Part shown: positions 51,712 through 61,690 of the stretch, one piece after another | Position numbering within the stretch: the stretch's first letter is position 1 | Layout: every line of letters starts with the position of its first letter | From: Clostridioides difficile_A | GTDB lineage: Bacteria > Bacillota > Clostridia > Peptostreptococcales > Peptostreptococcaceae | Reading direction: 5' to 3' | Length of the DNA: 64,000 nucleotides | Assembly: GCA_945909635.1 (NCBI GenBank) | Contig: OX246690.1 | Span: 682,001 to 746,000, forward strand | Program-made: the position numbers and the translations under genes | The notes under the pieces: model-generated | The model's input: only the letters and a program-made list of their open reading frames with translations | Databases searched by the model: none | Told to the model about the DNA's origin: nothing

Positions 51712-53610
51712 ATGAAAATAAAATTTATTATAGTGGCATCAATAATATTTTTAATAGTATTACTCACAGGATGTCAAAGTACTAAAGATACAGAAATTAA
51801 TATACTTGCTACAAGTGATTTACATTCAATTATTCCAGATAATTTGGTATCTTATGTGGAGGAAGAAAGAAAATATGATGAGAATCTACTCATGGTAGAT
51901 GCAGGTGATTTTTTTGATATGCAAAGTGGTGAAATGAATAAGTGGTTTACTGGACAAAAACTGGTAAGATTTAAAGATGGAATACCAGAGTATAAAAAAA
52001 TAGCTGAACCACGTGAAGGAGAGGTTCCCTTAGCTAAAGAAATGGCAAAACTAAAATATGATGCAGTTACATTTGGAAATCATGAATTTGTTTCTAATGA
52101 TAAACAAAGCCTTGATAAACTGGTTTCTGATTTTGAAAATAATAACATACCATTAGTGTCGGCAAATGTATATAAAGAATCTGGAGAAAACTATGTAAAA
52201 CCATATGTAATGAAAAGTGTACAGACTGATAAGGGTGATGTAAAGGTTGGAATACTGGGTCTGACTATAAAGGAAGTAGGTGAGCGCTCAAGATTTAAAA
52301 ATTTTGAGGAAGATAAAAAAGCTAGAGAACTTGGAGAACAAGAACAATATAAAGGAGAGCTCTATGCAAATGATTTAGTAGAAGATGCTAAAAAGTGGGT
52401 AAAAGTTATGGAAAAGGAGAAACCAGATGTAATAATTGCGATAGTGCATTCAGGTGAAGAACCTAAAAATCCTAAAAACCCAGGAAATAAAATAAAGGAA
52501 TTAGCAACTACTTTAGATGGTATAGATGCTATTGTAGCAGGGCATACACATGAAAAAATAGAACAGCATACATATAAAAATAAGTCGGGTGAAGAAGTAA
52601 TAGTAACACAACCTGGAGCTCATGGTAATAGTATATCAAAGATTAATTTTAAGTTGGATAAGAAGAATGAGAAGTGGTATATAAAAGATAAGTACAGTGA
52701 GTTAAAAATATTTGGAAAGGAAGTAAATATAATCACAACATCTGGTCTACATCAAAATTTTTCAGATGAAATGGCAGTCAGTCTGTTTAATGAAAGAGAT
52801 AGGGATGTCCAACCTATATTTATTGATACTGGGGATTTTCTAGATACCAATGCAAAGGAAATGACTAAGTGGTCTAAAGAGTGGCAGTACAATTCAAAGA
52901 AAGGTATCCATAAAAAAATAAATGAATGGCCAATTGTATACCTTGGTTATGATGCTGTAGTACTTGGTAGCCATGAGCTTACATCGGATAAAAAGAATTT
53001 TAAAGAAAAAAAATCTATCTTAGATTCTATTATAGAAAATTTTGAGGAAATGAAGATACCAGTTTTGTCAGCTAATATATACAATGAGTCTGGAGACAAT
53101 TATGTAAAACCATATATAATGCATAAAGTGGAAACTAGGGAGGGGAGTATAAAGGTTGGAGTATTGGGTCTTACTGTAGACAAAGATAAAAAAGATTCTA
53201 GTGATTTAAATTCAGAAAAAGATTCAAAAACTTTAAATACTCCTGAAAAAACAGAAGAATTGTATACCAACAATTTAGTAAAAGATGCAGAAGAATGGAT
53301 AAGAGTTATGCAAAAGGAAAATCCAGATGTAATCGTTGCAGTTGTTCATTCAGATAATAATATGGCACTGAAAAATCCAAGTAGCGAAATAAAAAAACTT
53401 GCAATGTCAGTAGACGGAATAGATGCTATTGTGGTAGGTCATACGAAAAATAAGATAGAAGAACATAGTTATAAGAATGAGTTTGGAGATAAGGTCATAG
53501 TAACACAATCTGGAGAAGATTGTTATTCAAAAATAAGCCTTGAATTAAGAAAAGAAAATGGTAAATGGAATGTCATCAATAAATATAGTAAGTCAATAAA
53601 AATGAAATAG
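51712..53610 (+). CDS. Lipoprotein with two metallophosphoesterase domains (copy B)
   Basis: 632 residues. Lipobox LTGC (Cys21). Domain 1 is canonical: ATSDLH (D36, H38), VDAGD, GNHE (N123, H124), GHTHE. Domain 2 is degenerate: TSGLH at 343-347 lacks the first Asp, GSHE at 419-422 lacks the Asn, and GHTKNK lacks the second His. So in copy B the N-domain should be active and the C-domain not, the reverse of copy A. Likely surface nucleotidase. GGGGGAGG precedes the ATG. Confidence 0.88.
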   Translation: MKIKFIIVASIIFLIVLLTGCQSTKDTEINILATSDLHSIIPDNLVSYVEEERKYDENLLMVDAGDFFDMQSGEMNKWFTGQKLVRFKDGIPEYKKIAEPREGEVPLAKEMAKLKYDAVTFGNHEFVSNDKQSLDKLVSDFENNNIPLVSANVYKESGENYVKPYVMKSVQTDKGDVKVGILGLTIKEVGERSRFKNFEEDKKARELGEQEQYKGELYANDLVEDAKKWVKVMEKEKPDVIIAIVHSGEEPKNPKNPGNKIKELATTLDGIDAIVAGHTHEKIEQHTYKNKSGEEVIVTQPGAHGNSISKINFKLDKKNEKWYIKDKYSELKIFGKEVNIITTSGLHQNFSDEMAVSLFNERDRDVQPIFIDTGDFLDTNAKEMTKWSKEWQYNSKKGIHKKINEWPIVYLGYDAVVLGSHELTSDKKNFKEKKSILDSIIENFEEMKIPVLSANIYNESGDNYVKPYIMHKVETREGSIKVGVLGLTVDKDKKDSSDLNSEKDSKTLNTPEKTEELYTNNLVKDAEEWIRVMQKENPDVIVAVVHSDNNMALKNPSSEIKKLAMSVDGIDAIVVGHTKNKIEEHSYKNEFGDKVIVTQSGEDCYSKISLELRKENGKWNVINKYSKSIKMK

Positions 53611-53649
53611 GGTAATAATGAAGTAAGGTAATAATATATATTGAAATAA

Positions 53650-53684
53650 AAGAGAAGAACCTTTACATAAGGCTCTTCTTTTTT
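53650..53684. terminator. Terminator between convergent genes
   Basis: Stem AGAGAAGAACCTT/AAGGCTCTTCTTTT with flanking A- and T-runs. It lies 3 bp from the end of the LysR gene and 40 bp after the phosphoesterase gene. Confidence 0.8.
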
Positions 53685-53686
53685 AT

Positions 53687-54565
53687 TTACAAGCAATTAA
53701 AATTGTCTATAAAGAATCGAATATATTTTTCTTTTACGTTTTTTTGATATGCAATGCCATATTCGATGATAGCTTGTTCAATGATTGGTCGAATAACAAA
53801 GCCATCATTTTCTATTGGAATACAATGTTCAGGCAATATTGCTATACCATACCCACAATTTGCAAGAAGGATACTTGCTTGGTCATTTTCACATACAATA
53901 TTAAAGTGGCTTTGAGAATGTAATGCTATCTTTTCCTGCAATATATTTCCATGTTGAAATGGTATAAATTTAGGATTTAATATAATCAAGCAATTTGTCT
54001 TTAAATCATCAAAAGTTAGACTATCTTTCTCAGCGAGTGTGGATTGTGATGACATAATAGCATAATTTTTAGCATCCTTTAATTTTTTAAAAGAACACTC
54101 TTTCATATCTCTAATCATTTCTCTTGTTGAGAGCATAATGTCTAAATGTTTATTATTGAATAAATTTTTAAGCTTAAAATAATCTTCCATAAAGATTAAA
54201 GGGTATACCTGTGGGAAGACGATTCGTAAGTCTGACAATACATTTTTTAATTTATTGAGTTCAGCATGACTAGAACATCCAATACGCAAAAAAGAAGTGT
54301 TCTGAGAAGTAGCTTTTGATATCCTTTTCTGTGATACTTCTATTTTGTTGAGTATATCTTTGGCATCACTATAAAACATAGTTCCGATTTCTGTCAGTCT
54401 AACCATTTTTGAATTTCGTATAAATAATTTTGCTCCTAATTCTTCTTCTAGATTTTTGATATGGTGAGTAACTGTAGGAGTAGATAAAAAAAGTTCTTCT
54501 GCAGCTTTTGTAAAATTTAACTTGTCAGCAACACATACGAAACATTCTAATTGTTGAGTATTCAT
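53687..54565 (-). CDS. LysR family transcriptional regulator
   Basis: 292 residues. HTH MNTQQLECFVCVADKLNFTK, AAEELFLSTPTVTHHIKNLEEELG, then the periplasmic-binding-like effector domain. GGAAGGTG lies 4-8 nt before ATG 54565; the ATG six codons upstream has a worse site. A 27-bp palindrome lies between this gene and the divergent ABC exporter, the usual LysR arrangement. Probably activates the exporter in response to a substrate. Confidence 0.9.
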   Translation of the reverse strand: MNTQQLECFVCVADKLNFTKAAEELFLSTPTVTHHIKNLEEELGAKLFIRNSKMVRLTEIGTMFYSDAKDILNKIEVSQKRISKATSQNTSFLRIGCSSHAELNKLKNVLSDLRIVFPQVYPLIFMEDYFKLKNLFNNKHLDIMLSTREMIRDMKECSFKKLKDAKNYAIMSSQSTLAEKDSLTFDDLKTNCLIILNPKFIPFQHGNILQEKIALHSQSHFNIVCENDQASILLANCGYGIAILPEHCIPIENDGFVIRPIIEQAIIEYGIAYQKNVKEKYIRFFIDNFNCL

Positions 54566-54619
54566 AGAGCACCTTCCTTCCATATCAAAAGTATAATTGT
54601 AAGATAATATAATTTCAAT

Positions 54620-54646
54620 ATAACATTAGATTTTATCTAATGTTAT
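54620..54646. promoter_or_regulatory. LysR-type palindromic site
   Basis: Perfect 12-bp arms ATAACATTAGAT/ATCTAATGTTAT around TTT (contains T-N11-A). It is 55 bp from the LysR start and 187 bp from the ABC gene. Confidence 0.7.
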
Positions 54647-54832
54647 TGCGTTTTTTGAAATTCTCATTCAAAAGATATAATGATAAAATTCTAAATATTA
54701 GGCATCTAAGTATATCCATTTCTATACGAAATAAAGAAAAGTTAAGTAAGAAAATTATAGATAATTGAAGTTGTCTGATAAAACCTAGAATAAGTCAACA
54801 TCTTAAAATTTATTTAGAAAAGGAGATAGAGT

Positions 54833-56569
54833 ATGATTAAAAAATTAGCTCGTTCTATTAAAGAGTATAAAACTGCTTCCATACTAACATCAGTGTTTGT
54901 TATATTGGAAGTTTTGATGGAAATTTTGATTCCTCTAATTATGGCACAAATGATTGATGTAGGAATCAGTGGAAACAATACACAGACGCTAGTACTACTT
55001 GGCACTATTTTGATTGTTTGTGTACTTTTAGGATTATGTTTTGGAATCCTGTCTGGAAGCTTTTGTGCTACTGCATCTGTTGGGTTTGCACAAAATTTAA
55101 GAAAGGATATGTATTACAAAATACAGGGCTATTCTTTTGCTAATATTGATAAGTTTTCAAGTTCAAGTATTGTAACAAGATTAACCACAGATGTTACAAA
55201 TGTTCAAAATGCTTATATGATGATTATTCGTGTGGCTGTGCGTGCTCCACTTATGCTTGTATTTTCACTGGTTGCAGCATTTATGGTTAATACAAGTCTA
55301 TCATTTATATTTTTGATTGCAGTTCCAATTCTTGGAGTGGGTTTATATCTCATTGTAAACCGTTCCCATCCTTATTTTGAAAGAGTGTTCAATATTTATG
55401 ATGATTTAAATGGTGTTGTGCAAGAGAATCTCACAGGTATACGAGTAGTTAAATCTTTTGTAAGAGAGAAATTTGAAATCAAGAAGTTTAAGAGTATCTC
55501 AGAAAAAATATACAAGACGTTTGGAAAAGCTGAAGAAATTGTTGCATATAATATGCCATTAATGCAGTTCTCCATATATTGTTGTACACTACTGCTTTGT
55601 TGGTTTGGTTCAAAGATGATAGTTTCAAGCAATGCAACCACAATGACTACAGGGGAACTTTCAAGTTTAATTGCATATGCCATGAACATTCTTAATTGTC
55701 TTATGATGTTATCTATGGTTATGGTTATGATTAATATGGCAAGAGCTTCTTCTGAACGAATTATAGAAATAGTAGATGAAGAAAGTTCCTTAAAAAACGG
55801 CGATAATCCTGTATATCATATGGAAAATGGAGATATAAGTTTTGATAATGTGTCGTTCAGTTATGTAGATGATAAAGAAAAAGAATGTCTAAAAAATATT
55901 TCATTTCATATAGAAACTGGCTCAACATTGGGGATTATAGGTGGAACTGGAAGTGGAAAAAGCTCGTTGGTTCAGTTAATACCACGACTTTATGATGTTA
56001 CAGAGGGAAAAATTACAATAGGAGGTGTAAATGTAAAAGATTATGATTTATTTACACTTCGTAATGAAGTAGCAATGGTTCTCCAAAAAAATGAGTTATT
56101 TTCTGGAACAATTAAAGAAAATCTACTTTGGGGAAATAAACATGCTAGTGAAGAAGAAATAATACATGCTTGTAAATTGGCACAGGCAAGTCCTTTTATT
56201 GATACATTTCCAGATAAATACGACACTTATATTGAACAGGGAGGTACAAATGTCTCTGGTGGTCAAAAGCAAAGACTGTGTATTGCAAGAGCCTTGCTAA
56301 AAAAACCAAAGATTTTAATACTGGATGATTCTACAAGTGCAGTAGATACAAAAACTGATTCGATGATTAGAAAGTCATTCAGTGAGGAGATACCAGATAC
56401 TACAAAAATTATAATTGCACAACGTATTTCTTCAGTGGAAGATGCTGATTATATTATCGTTATGGAAGGCGGTAAAATCAATGGATATGGTACACATGAG
56501 GAATTGCTGAAAACAAATGTAATCTATAGAGAAATCTATGATTCACAAACGAAGGGAGATGATAAGTAA
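54833..56569 (+). CDS. ABC exporter half-transporter with degenerate ATP site
   Basis: 578 residues: six-helix membrane domain (1-310) then ATPase with Walker A GGTGSGKSS, signature VSGGQKQR and Walker B LILDDSTSAVD. The Asp after the Walker B Asp replaces the catalytic Glu, as in the degenerate site of heterodimeric exporters (TM287/288, BmrCD). AAAAGGAGATAGAGT precedes the ATG. The stop overlaps the next start (TAATG). Substrate: drug, peptide or lipid, unknown. Confidence 0.92.
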   Translation: MIKKLARSIKEYKTASILTSVFVILEVLMEILIPLIMAQMIDVGISGNNTQTLVLLGTILIVCVLLGLCFGILSGSFCATASVGFAQNLRKDMYYKIQGYSFANIDKFSSSSIVTRLTTDVTNVQNAYMMIIRVAVRAPLMLVFSLVAAFMVNTSLSFIFLIAVPILGVGLYLIVNRSHPYFERVFNIYDDLNGVVQENLTGIRVVKSFVREKFEIKKFKSISEKIYKTFGKAEEIVAYNMPLMQFSIYCCTLLLCWFGSKMIVSSNATTMTTGELSSLIAYAMNILNCLMMLSMVMVMINMARASSERIIEIVDEESSLKNGDNPVYHMENGDISFDNVSFSYVDDKEKECLKNISFHIETGSTLGIIGGTGSGKSSLVQLIPRLYDVTEGKITIGGVNVKDYDLFTLRNEVAMVLQKNELFSGTIKENLLWGNKHASEEEIIHACKLAQASPFIDTFPDKYDTYIEQGGTNVSGGQKQRLCIARALLKKPKILILDDSTSAVDTKTDSMIRKSFSEEIPDTTKIIIAQRISSVEDADYIIVMEGGKINGYGTHEELLKTNVIYREIYDSQTKGDDK

Positions 56570-58428
56570 TGGAAATAAAAGTATTCAGTGTATGGAAACG
56601 ACTTCTATCTTACATTGTAGGACGACATAAAGTTTTGTTTAGTACAGTTGTTGTATGTATTCTTTTCAGCTCTTGTACAGTTGTTATAAGTTCTTTGTTT
56701 TTGCAAACATTGATTGATGACTATATAACTCCACTTTTACTTGAAGAGAATCCATCATTTAGTGGATTATTATATACAATTGTTTTAATGGCATGTATTT
56801 ATGTCTTAGGAGTTGTTGCAACATTTCTCTATAATAGAATTATGGTAAAAATTTCTCAAGGAACGTTGAAAGAGATTAGAGATGACATGTTTGTACATAT
56901 GCAAAAACTTCCTATCCGTTATTTTGATACTCATACACATGGAGATGTTATGAGCCATTATACCAATGATACAGACACATTGCGTCAGTTTATTTCACAG
57001 GCATTACCACAATTTATTTCGGCTATTATTACAGTAGTTGTTATATTGATTTCTATGTTTATAAGTAATGTACCTCTGACAATTCTAGTTTTAATAGTAA
57101 CAGTCATTATGAGTATAGCTACTAAAAAAATTGGTGGTGCAAGTGCAAAATACTTTATAAAGCAACAAGAAACTTTAGGAAACATTACAGGTTATATTGA
57201 AGAAATGATAAATGGTCAAAAAGTAATTAAAGTATTCTGCCATGAAGAAGATGCAAAACAGCAATTTGATAAAAAGAATAGAGATTTATGTTTGGATTCT
57301 ACACAAGCAAATAAATATGGTAACATACTTATGCCAACTGTTATGCAACTTGGTAATTTGCAATATGTGTTAATTGCTCTTTTGGGAGGTCTTATAGCAC
57401 TGCATAGTGTAGGCTCTATTACAGTTGGAATGATTGTGGCTTTCTTAAACTTATCAAAGACATTTTGTATGCCTGTATCACAGATTGCACAACAGATTAG
57501 TATGATGGCTATGGCATTGGCAGGTGCAGAACGTATATTTGAATTAATTGATGAAGAACCTGAACAAGATAATGGATATGTTACACTAGTACATGCTAGA
57601 TTTAATAATAGTGAAGCAATAGAAACAACTGACAATACAGGGGTGTGGGCATGGAAACATCCTCATCATGATGGTACAATAACATACACTCCTTTAAAAG
57701 GAAATATTCAGTTCTCTGATGTAGATTTTGGATATACAGAAAAGAAATTAGTGCTACAAAACATAGTATTGGAAGCAACAGCAGGAGAAAAAATAGCATT
57801 TGTCGGTGCAACTGGAGCTGGAAAGACTACCATCACAAATTTGATTAACCGTTTTTATGATTTGGCAGATGGAAAAATTCGATATGATGGTATTAACATC
57901 AATAAAATTAAAAAGACAGATTTACGCCATTCATTGGGGGTTGTATTACAAGATGTCAACCTGTTTACAGGTACAATTATGGATAATATAAGATATGGTA
58001 AAATGGATGCTACAGATAAAGAGTGCATTGAGGCATCTAAATTATCAAATGCACATGATTTTATTACTAGGCTACCAAACGGATATCAGACTATATTGAC
58101 ACAAAATGGTGCTAGTCTTTCGCAAGGTCAACGACAATTAATCTCGATTGCCCGTGCAGCAGTTGCAAATCCACCAGTAATGATTCTTGATGAAGCTACA
58201 TCTTCTATTGATACACGTACAGAAGTGTTGGTACAGCAAGGTATGGATAATCTTATGAAGGGTAGAACTGTTTTTGTAATAGCACATAGGTTATCTACTG
58301 TTAGAAACTCAGATTCAATTATAGTTCTTGAGCAGGGACGTATAATAGAAAGAGGTACTCATGATGATTTAATCAATCAAAAAGGCGTTTATTATAGTCT
58401 TTATACAGGGGCATTTGAGTTGGAATAG
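56569..58428 (+). CDS. ABC exporter half-transporter with canonical ATP site
   Basis: 619 residues. Membrane domain with SRYFDTHTHGDVMSHYTNDT-like elbow, ATPase with GATGAGKTT, LSQGQRQL (variant signature) and MILDEATSSID with the catalytic Glu. An insert (about 335-375, with AWKHPHHDG) near the start of the ATPase domain contains three His. Forms the heterodimer with the preceding gene. Terminator at 58464. Confidence 0.92.
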   Translation: MEIKVFSVWKRLLSYIVGRHKVLFSTVVVCILFSSCTVVISSLFLQTLIDDYITPLLLEENPSFSGLLYTIVLMACIYVLGVVATFLYNRIMVKISQGTLKEIRDDMFVHMQKLPIRYFDTHTHGDVMSHYTNDTDTLRQFISQALPQFISAIITVVVILISMFISNVPLTILVLIVTVIMSIATKKIGGASAKYFIKQQETLGNITGYIEEMINGQKVIKVFCHEEDAKQQFDKKNRDLCLDSTQANKYGNILMPTVMQLGNLQYVLIALLGGLIALHSVGSITVGMIVAFLNLSKTFCMPVSQIAQQISMMAMALAGAERIFELIDEEPEQDNGYVTLVHARFNNSEAIETTDNTGVWAWKHPHHDGTITYTPLKGNIQFSDVDFGYTEKKLVLQNIVLEATAGEKIAFVGATGAGKTTITNLINRFYDLADGKIRYDGININKIKKTDLRHSLGVVLQDVNLFTGTIMDNIRYGKMDATDKECIEASKLSNAHDFITRLPNGYQTILTQNGASLSQGQRQLISIARAAVANPPVMILDEATSSIDTRTEVLVQQGMDNLMKGRTVFVIAHRLSTVRNSDSIIVLEQGRIIERGTHDDLINQKGVYYSLYTGAFELE

Positions 58429-58463
58429 ATTATAGGTTGTAAATTTTTTTTAAGATATAGGCA

Positions 58464-58506
58464 AAGCAAGGTACTTTAAGTCATAACATGAGTACTTTGC
58501 TTTTTT
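58464..58506 (+). terminator. Terminator of the ABC exporter operon
   Basis: Stem AAGCAAGGTACT/AGTACTTTGCTT with a GU-rich mismatch and TTTTTT tail. Confidence 0.85.
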
Positions 58507-58595
58507 ATCTTTTTTGTTTTGTTGGAGTTATTTGTTCATTTTTAGCTTTTGTTACATTGTTTTTATATGTAGTAGAAGAGTAGAATTGGAATTTA

Positions 58596-58635
58596 ATGTG
58601 CAATCTATGCCACTTTAGTATCGCATATTGCACAT
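58596..58635. other. Inverted repeat ATGTGCAAT-CT-ATGC / GCAT-ATTGCACAT
   Basis: 13 paired bases per arm with a 2-nt bulge and a 12-nt loop, in the 345-bp gap after the ABC terminator. No T-tract. It could be a structured RNA or a protein site for the following small genes. Confidence 0.5.
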
Positions 58636-58773
58636 ATTGTATGATTTGCAAGTCTTTACTACTATTTATTTCTAAATAATTTTATCTCAATTACAAATTT
58701 AATCAAGAATATGTGATGATATTTTGTGTGTTGTAACACATTTTATAATGGATGTTGTGCTAAATGGAGAACG

Positions 58774-58929
58774 ATGAAAGTGTTATACATAAATATAGTA
58801 CGATGCATATTTATAAAAATATCAAAACATTTTAAGGCATTTAATGATAAAATAGTTATAGAAAATGATAAATTTAAATTGTATAAGTCTAAATTTGCTT
58901 ATATTAAAAATATAGAAGCAAATAAATAG
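58774..58929 (+). CDS. Small basic protein (51 residues), tentative
   Basis: MKVLYINIVRCIFIKISKHF at the start; GGAG lies 5 nt before ATG 58774, and the frame ends 15 bp before the next gene. One short hydrophobic N-terminus, then a Lys-rich tail. No family recognised. The ribosome site and tight spacing are the support; homologs would be needed. Confidence 0.4.
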   Translation: MKVLYINIVRCIFIKISKHFKAFNDKIVIENDKFKLYKSKFAYIKNIEANK

Positions 58930-58944
58930 AGTGGAGGAGATAAA

Positions 58945-59391
58945 TTGTCTTATATATATGAACCTAAAAACGACATTGAAAGAAAATTAGTAGAAGAATA
59001 TGATAAACTAAATAAGAAAAAATATGAAAAGATGTATTGCAATATGGAAGATTATCAAATAGCTAAAGAAATATTAAATGAAGATTTATTTATAAGAGTT
59101 TGTATTAAAGATAGAAGATTAAAATATAAAGTAATGTGTATCAGTTTGGCTATTGTTGGTATATTCATATGTTTATTTCTGAGCTTTAGTATTTATAATG
59201 CTTCCAACATCTCCTCGAAATATTTATTTTCTTTTGGAATACTATTGCTCGCTATTTTATTAAATTCAAAATTAAGAGAAATCGGATTTAAATATAAACA
59301 ACATAATTTAATTGATTTTAGTGCACTAAAGGTACTGGATGACATGAAAAAGAATACTAAATGTGTAGAAATAGAAAATGATGTATTTTAA
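58945..59391 (+). CDS. Uncharacterised two-helix membrane protein (TTG start)
   Basis: 148 residues. GTGGAGGAGATAAA precedes TTG 58945. Cytoplasmic charged region (1-70: MSYIYEPKNDIERKLVEEYD), two membrane helices (about 73-118), and a charged C-terminal tail. Function unknown; monocistronic or with the small ORF before it. Terminator at 59426. Confidence 0.75.
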   Translation: MSYIYEPKNDIERKLVEEYDKLNKKKYEKMYCNMEDYQIAKEILNEDLFIRVCIKDRRLKYKVMCISLAIVGIFICLFLSFSIYNASNISSKYLFSFGILLLAILLNSKLREIGFKYKQHNLIDFSALKVLDDMKKNTKCVEIENDVF

Positions 59392-59425
59392 TAATTGAAA
59401 CTGTTAAATTAAGAAGATTAAAACA

Positions 59426-59479
59426 ATGAGTTATCTAAAGGTGATATAGTATATATCATATTCAGATAACTCATTTTTA
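59426..59479 (+). terminator. Terminator after the two-helix protein
   Basis: Perfect stem ATGAGTTATCT/AGATAACTCAT with long loop and TTTTT. Confidence 0.8.
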
Positions 59480-59738
59480 ATTAATTATGCATGATTTGAA
59501 TTTATCTTGGTTTATTTGGTTCTCTTTTATATAACCTTTAGCCTCTAGTTTATTTAAGTTTTCATCAAATACAACATCTACCTTATTAAAAGAATAATAC
59601 CACAAACAACCAGCCATATATTATAAACAGTATGTAATAGTGCTTTAGCATTTCCGAGAACACTCATAACTTGTGTTAAATGATTATACCCTTTAAACCA
59701 TCAAGCCCTTTTAAAATTTTGATAGCTAATTCTTTCAT
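59477..59738 (-). pseudogene. Decayed gene with two frameshifts
   Basis: From ATG 59738 the frame reads MKELAIKILKGLDGLKG, shifts to YNHLTQVMSVLGNAKALLHT and shifts again to FNKVDVVFDENLNKLEAKGY, ending IIN at TAA 59477. Stitched, it is a coherent protein of about 87 residues. I do not recognise the family; the C-terminal part is HTH-like in composition. Confidence 0.55.
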
Positions 59739-60321
59739 TACAATAATTCTTCATCAATCGTTTTCTTTGTTTTTATTGATTATCTCATACATAAAATAAA
59801 ACAAATATATAGAATTGCCATTCATAAAGAAGTAATTATTTTTTTACAGAACACTTAATTATGATGGAATATTTAATATTTTTAGATTTATCATCATAGA
59901 AAGTTCAAAATAAGATACATCTCGTTTTATATGCTAAGAGTATTTGCAAATATCTTGTATATAAGTAGTTTTGGACTAGTTAATTCTAGTAATCTTAGAA
60001 TTACAAATTATTTATATATAATCACTTTATAAACAAAATATAATCGTTTTATAAACGAATTGACTACTTTTAAGAGGTTTTCTCATAGTACTATAAGATA
60101 ACAGGAATTGTGTTATTACAAAAAGAGAAAACCTATCAACTTATTTATGAATGCAATGTTCAATCCGTTTATTCAATATCTTAATTATTGAAATCCAAGA
60201 TATTTCATTATAACGATTGTCTCAAATATCATAAAAATATACTTACTTGCTCTAGTTATAGTAAAAATACACTTATTCCTGTAGATACAAATAATTTAAA
60301 TTTTAAAAAGGGGAATTAATT
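59739..60321. other. Intergenic region with hairpin before the beta-helix array
   Basis: No gene found. An inverted repeat AGGTTTTCTC/GAGAAAACCT (60075-60134) encloses a smaller ATAACAGGAATTGTGTTAT element. An AATCGTTTTATAAACGAATT dyad lies at about 60043. AAAAGGGGAATTAATT is the ribosome site of the next gene. Confidence 0.45.
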
Positions 60322-61665
60322 ATGGCAATTGAAACTAAAACTCCAGACTGGGTTAATGTGCTGGAACTAAACAACAACATAGACATTACTGGAAAAGAAG
60401 ATGTAAGTGATATGATACAAGAGATTGTTTCTGATGAATCACTAAAAGATTCTGTTATATACTTTCCAAATGGGGACTACTTATTTGAAAAAGGTATTAA
60501 AATTAGCCAACAAATAACACTTCAAGGAAATTCTTATTATGGAGGGGATGTTCCAAAGCAAGTAGAAGGTAAAGAACAACCATCTCTTGTAGGAGCAACA
60601 AATTTTATAACTCGAGGAGTTTCTAATATAAGCATTATTACATTGACAGAAACAAATCAAACAATCAAAAATATTAACTTTTATTATGATAATAGAGAAA
60701 TAGAAGGTAAATTACCTGAAAATGTATCTGCTATCACAGAAGGGGAAAGAGTACAAGGTCTATCACATTTTGAGCATTTATATATTTCTGGCTTTTCAAA
60801 AACAGGAATAGAAGTCCCATTTTACGCTACTGCAAATGATATCACTGTTACTTCATGTGGACTTGGTATAAAACTTGGAGAGAAATCCATGCTTTCTAGT
60901 AGTAAGATTTATAGATGCAAAAACGGAATGGAAATTACGACTGGTGTCAGTGTAAATAACGTGAAAATAGAAGACATTCAAGAAATAGGTATTAATAATA
61001 AAGGGCTTGGTTTCAATCTTATGATGAACCTTTCAGTTGATAATTGTGGATACTGTGGATTTAAGTTTGACAAGATGGCTCATAGCCGAGTAAATGCAAG
61101 ATTTACTAAGTGTGCTCAATATTATAAAAATGTTGACTATGATACTTACAAGAATATTACAGATAGAAAAGAAGATGCTTATTCAATATTTTATGGAGAC
61201 TCTTTAGAGAACTGTAATATTGTATTACTGAATAATAATGTTGATACTCTAAAAGATGGTTTAGAGCGCAAGATACATGTAATCAAAGCAAATGAGACAA
61301 CTAATGTAATGCTAGAATGTGATGCTGAGGCAGATAGTTTTGTACAATGTGCAAAAGGTAACTTATTATTAGAAAATGGTAGAAATACTTATAAGTTTTA
61401 TGATGGTGAACTTTGTTCTGTAGGTGGCGTTCAGATTTCTGATACAAATCAGGGTGATTTACTTAAGATAAGTGACAATGCACTTAGTATAAAAAATGGT
61501 GTACAAGACTTAATAGTTCCTAGATTAAGAAAGAATACTGTCATATCATCAATATTAGATTCTGAAGAAGAAATAATTAAATTACACAGTGGAATATGGG
61601 AGCAAATAGGTGTAAAAACACTTGCTGGTAATCCTATGTACTATTATAAAAAAATAGAAGAATAA
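60322..61665 (+). CDS. Right-handed beta-helix protein 1 (pectate-lyase-like)
   Basis: 447 residues. Starts with WVNVLELNNNIDITGKEDVS, then VIYFPNGDYLFEKGIKIS (the pectate-lyase superfamily phage-tailspike motif), many short beta-turn repeats (NGMEITTGVSVNNVKIEDI) and a C-terminal LHSGIWEQIGVKTLAG block like tail-fibre ends. No signal peptide, membrane helix or clear lyase catalytic residues. First of at least three paralogs in line. Could be a surface, spore-coat or phage-derived protein. Confidence 0.8.
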   Translation: MAIETKTPDWVNVLELNNNIDITGKEDVSDMIQEIVSDESLKDSVIYFPNGDYLFEKGIKISQQITLQGNSYYGGDVPKQVEGKEQPSLVGATNFITRGVSNISIITLTETNQTIKNINFYYDNREIEGKLPENVSAITEGERVQGLSHFEHLYISGFSKTGIEVPFYATANDITVTSCGLGIKLGEKSMLSSSKIYRCKNGMEITTGVSVNNVKIEDIQEIGINNKGLGFNLMMNLSVDNCGYCGFKFDKMAHSRVNARFTKCAQYYKNVDYDTYKNITDRKEDAYSIFYGDSLENCNIVLLNNNVDTLKDGLERKIHVIKANETTNVMLECDAEADSFVQCAKGNLLLENGRNTYKFYDGELCSVGGVQISDTNQGDLLKISDNALSIKNGVQDLIVPRLRKNTVISSILDSEEEIIKLHSGIWEQIGVKTLAGNPMYYYKKIEE

Positions 61666-61690
61666 TTCTAAAATTAGGAGGTAGTGAATT

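Noticed and set aside
49480..53610. Assembly duplication of one gene
   Set aside because: The two copies differ throughout, at many residues and in which domain is degenerate, so this is true divergence.
58726..58773. Upstream extension of the small ORF at 58774
   Set aside because: The only good ribosome site is next to ATG 58774; the extension has no site and is Cys-rich by chance.
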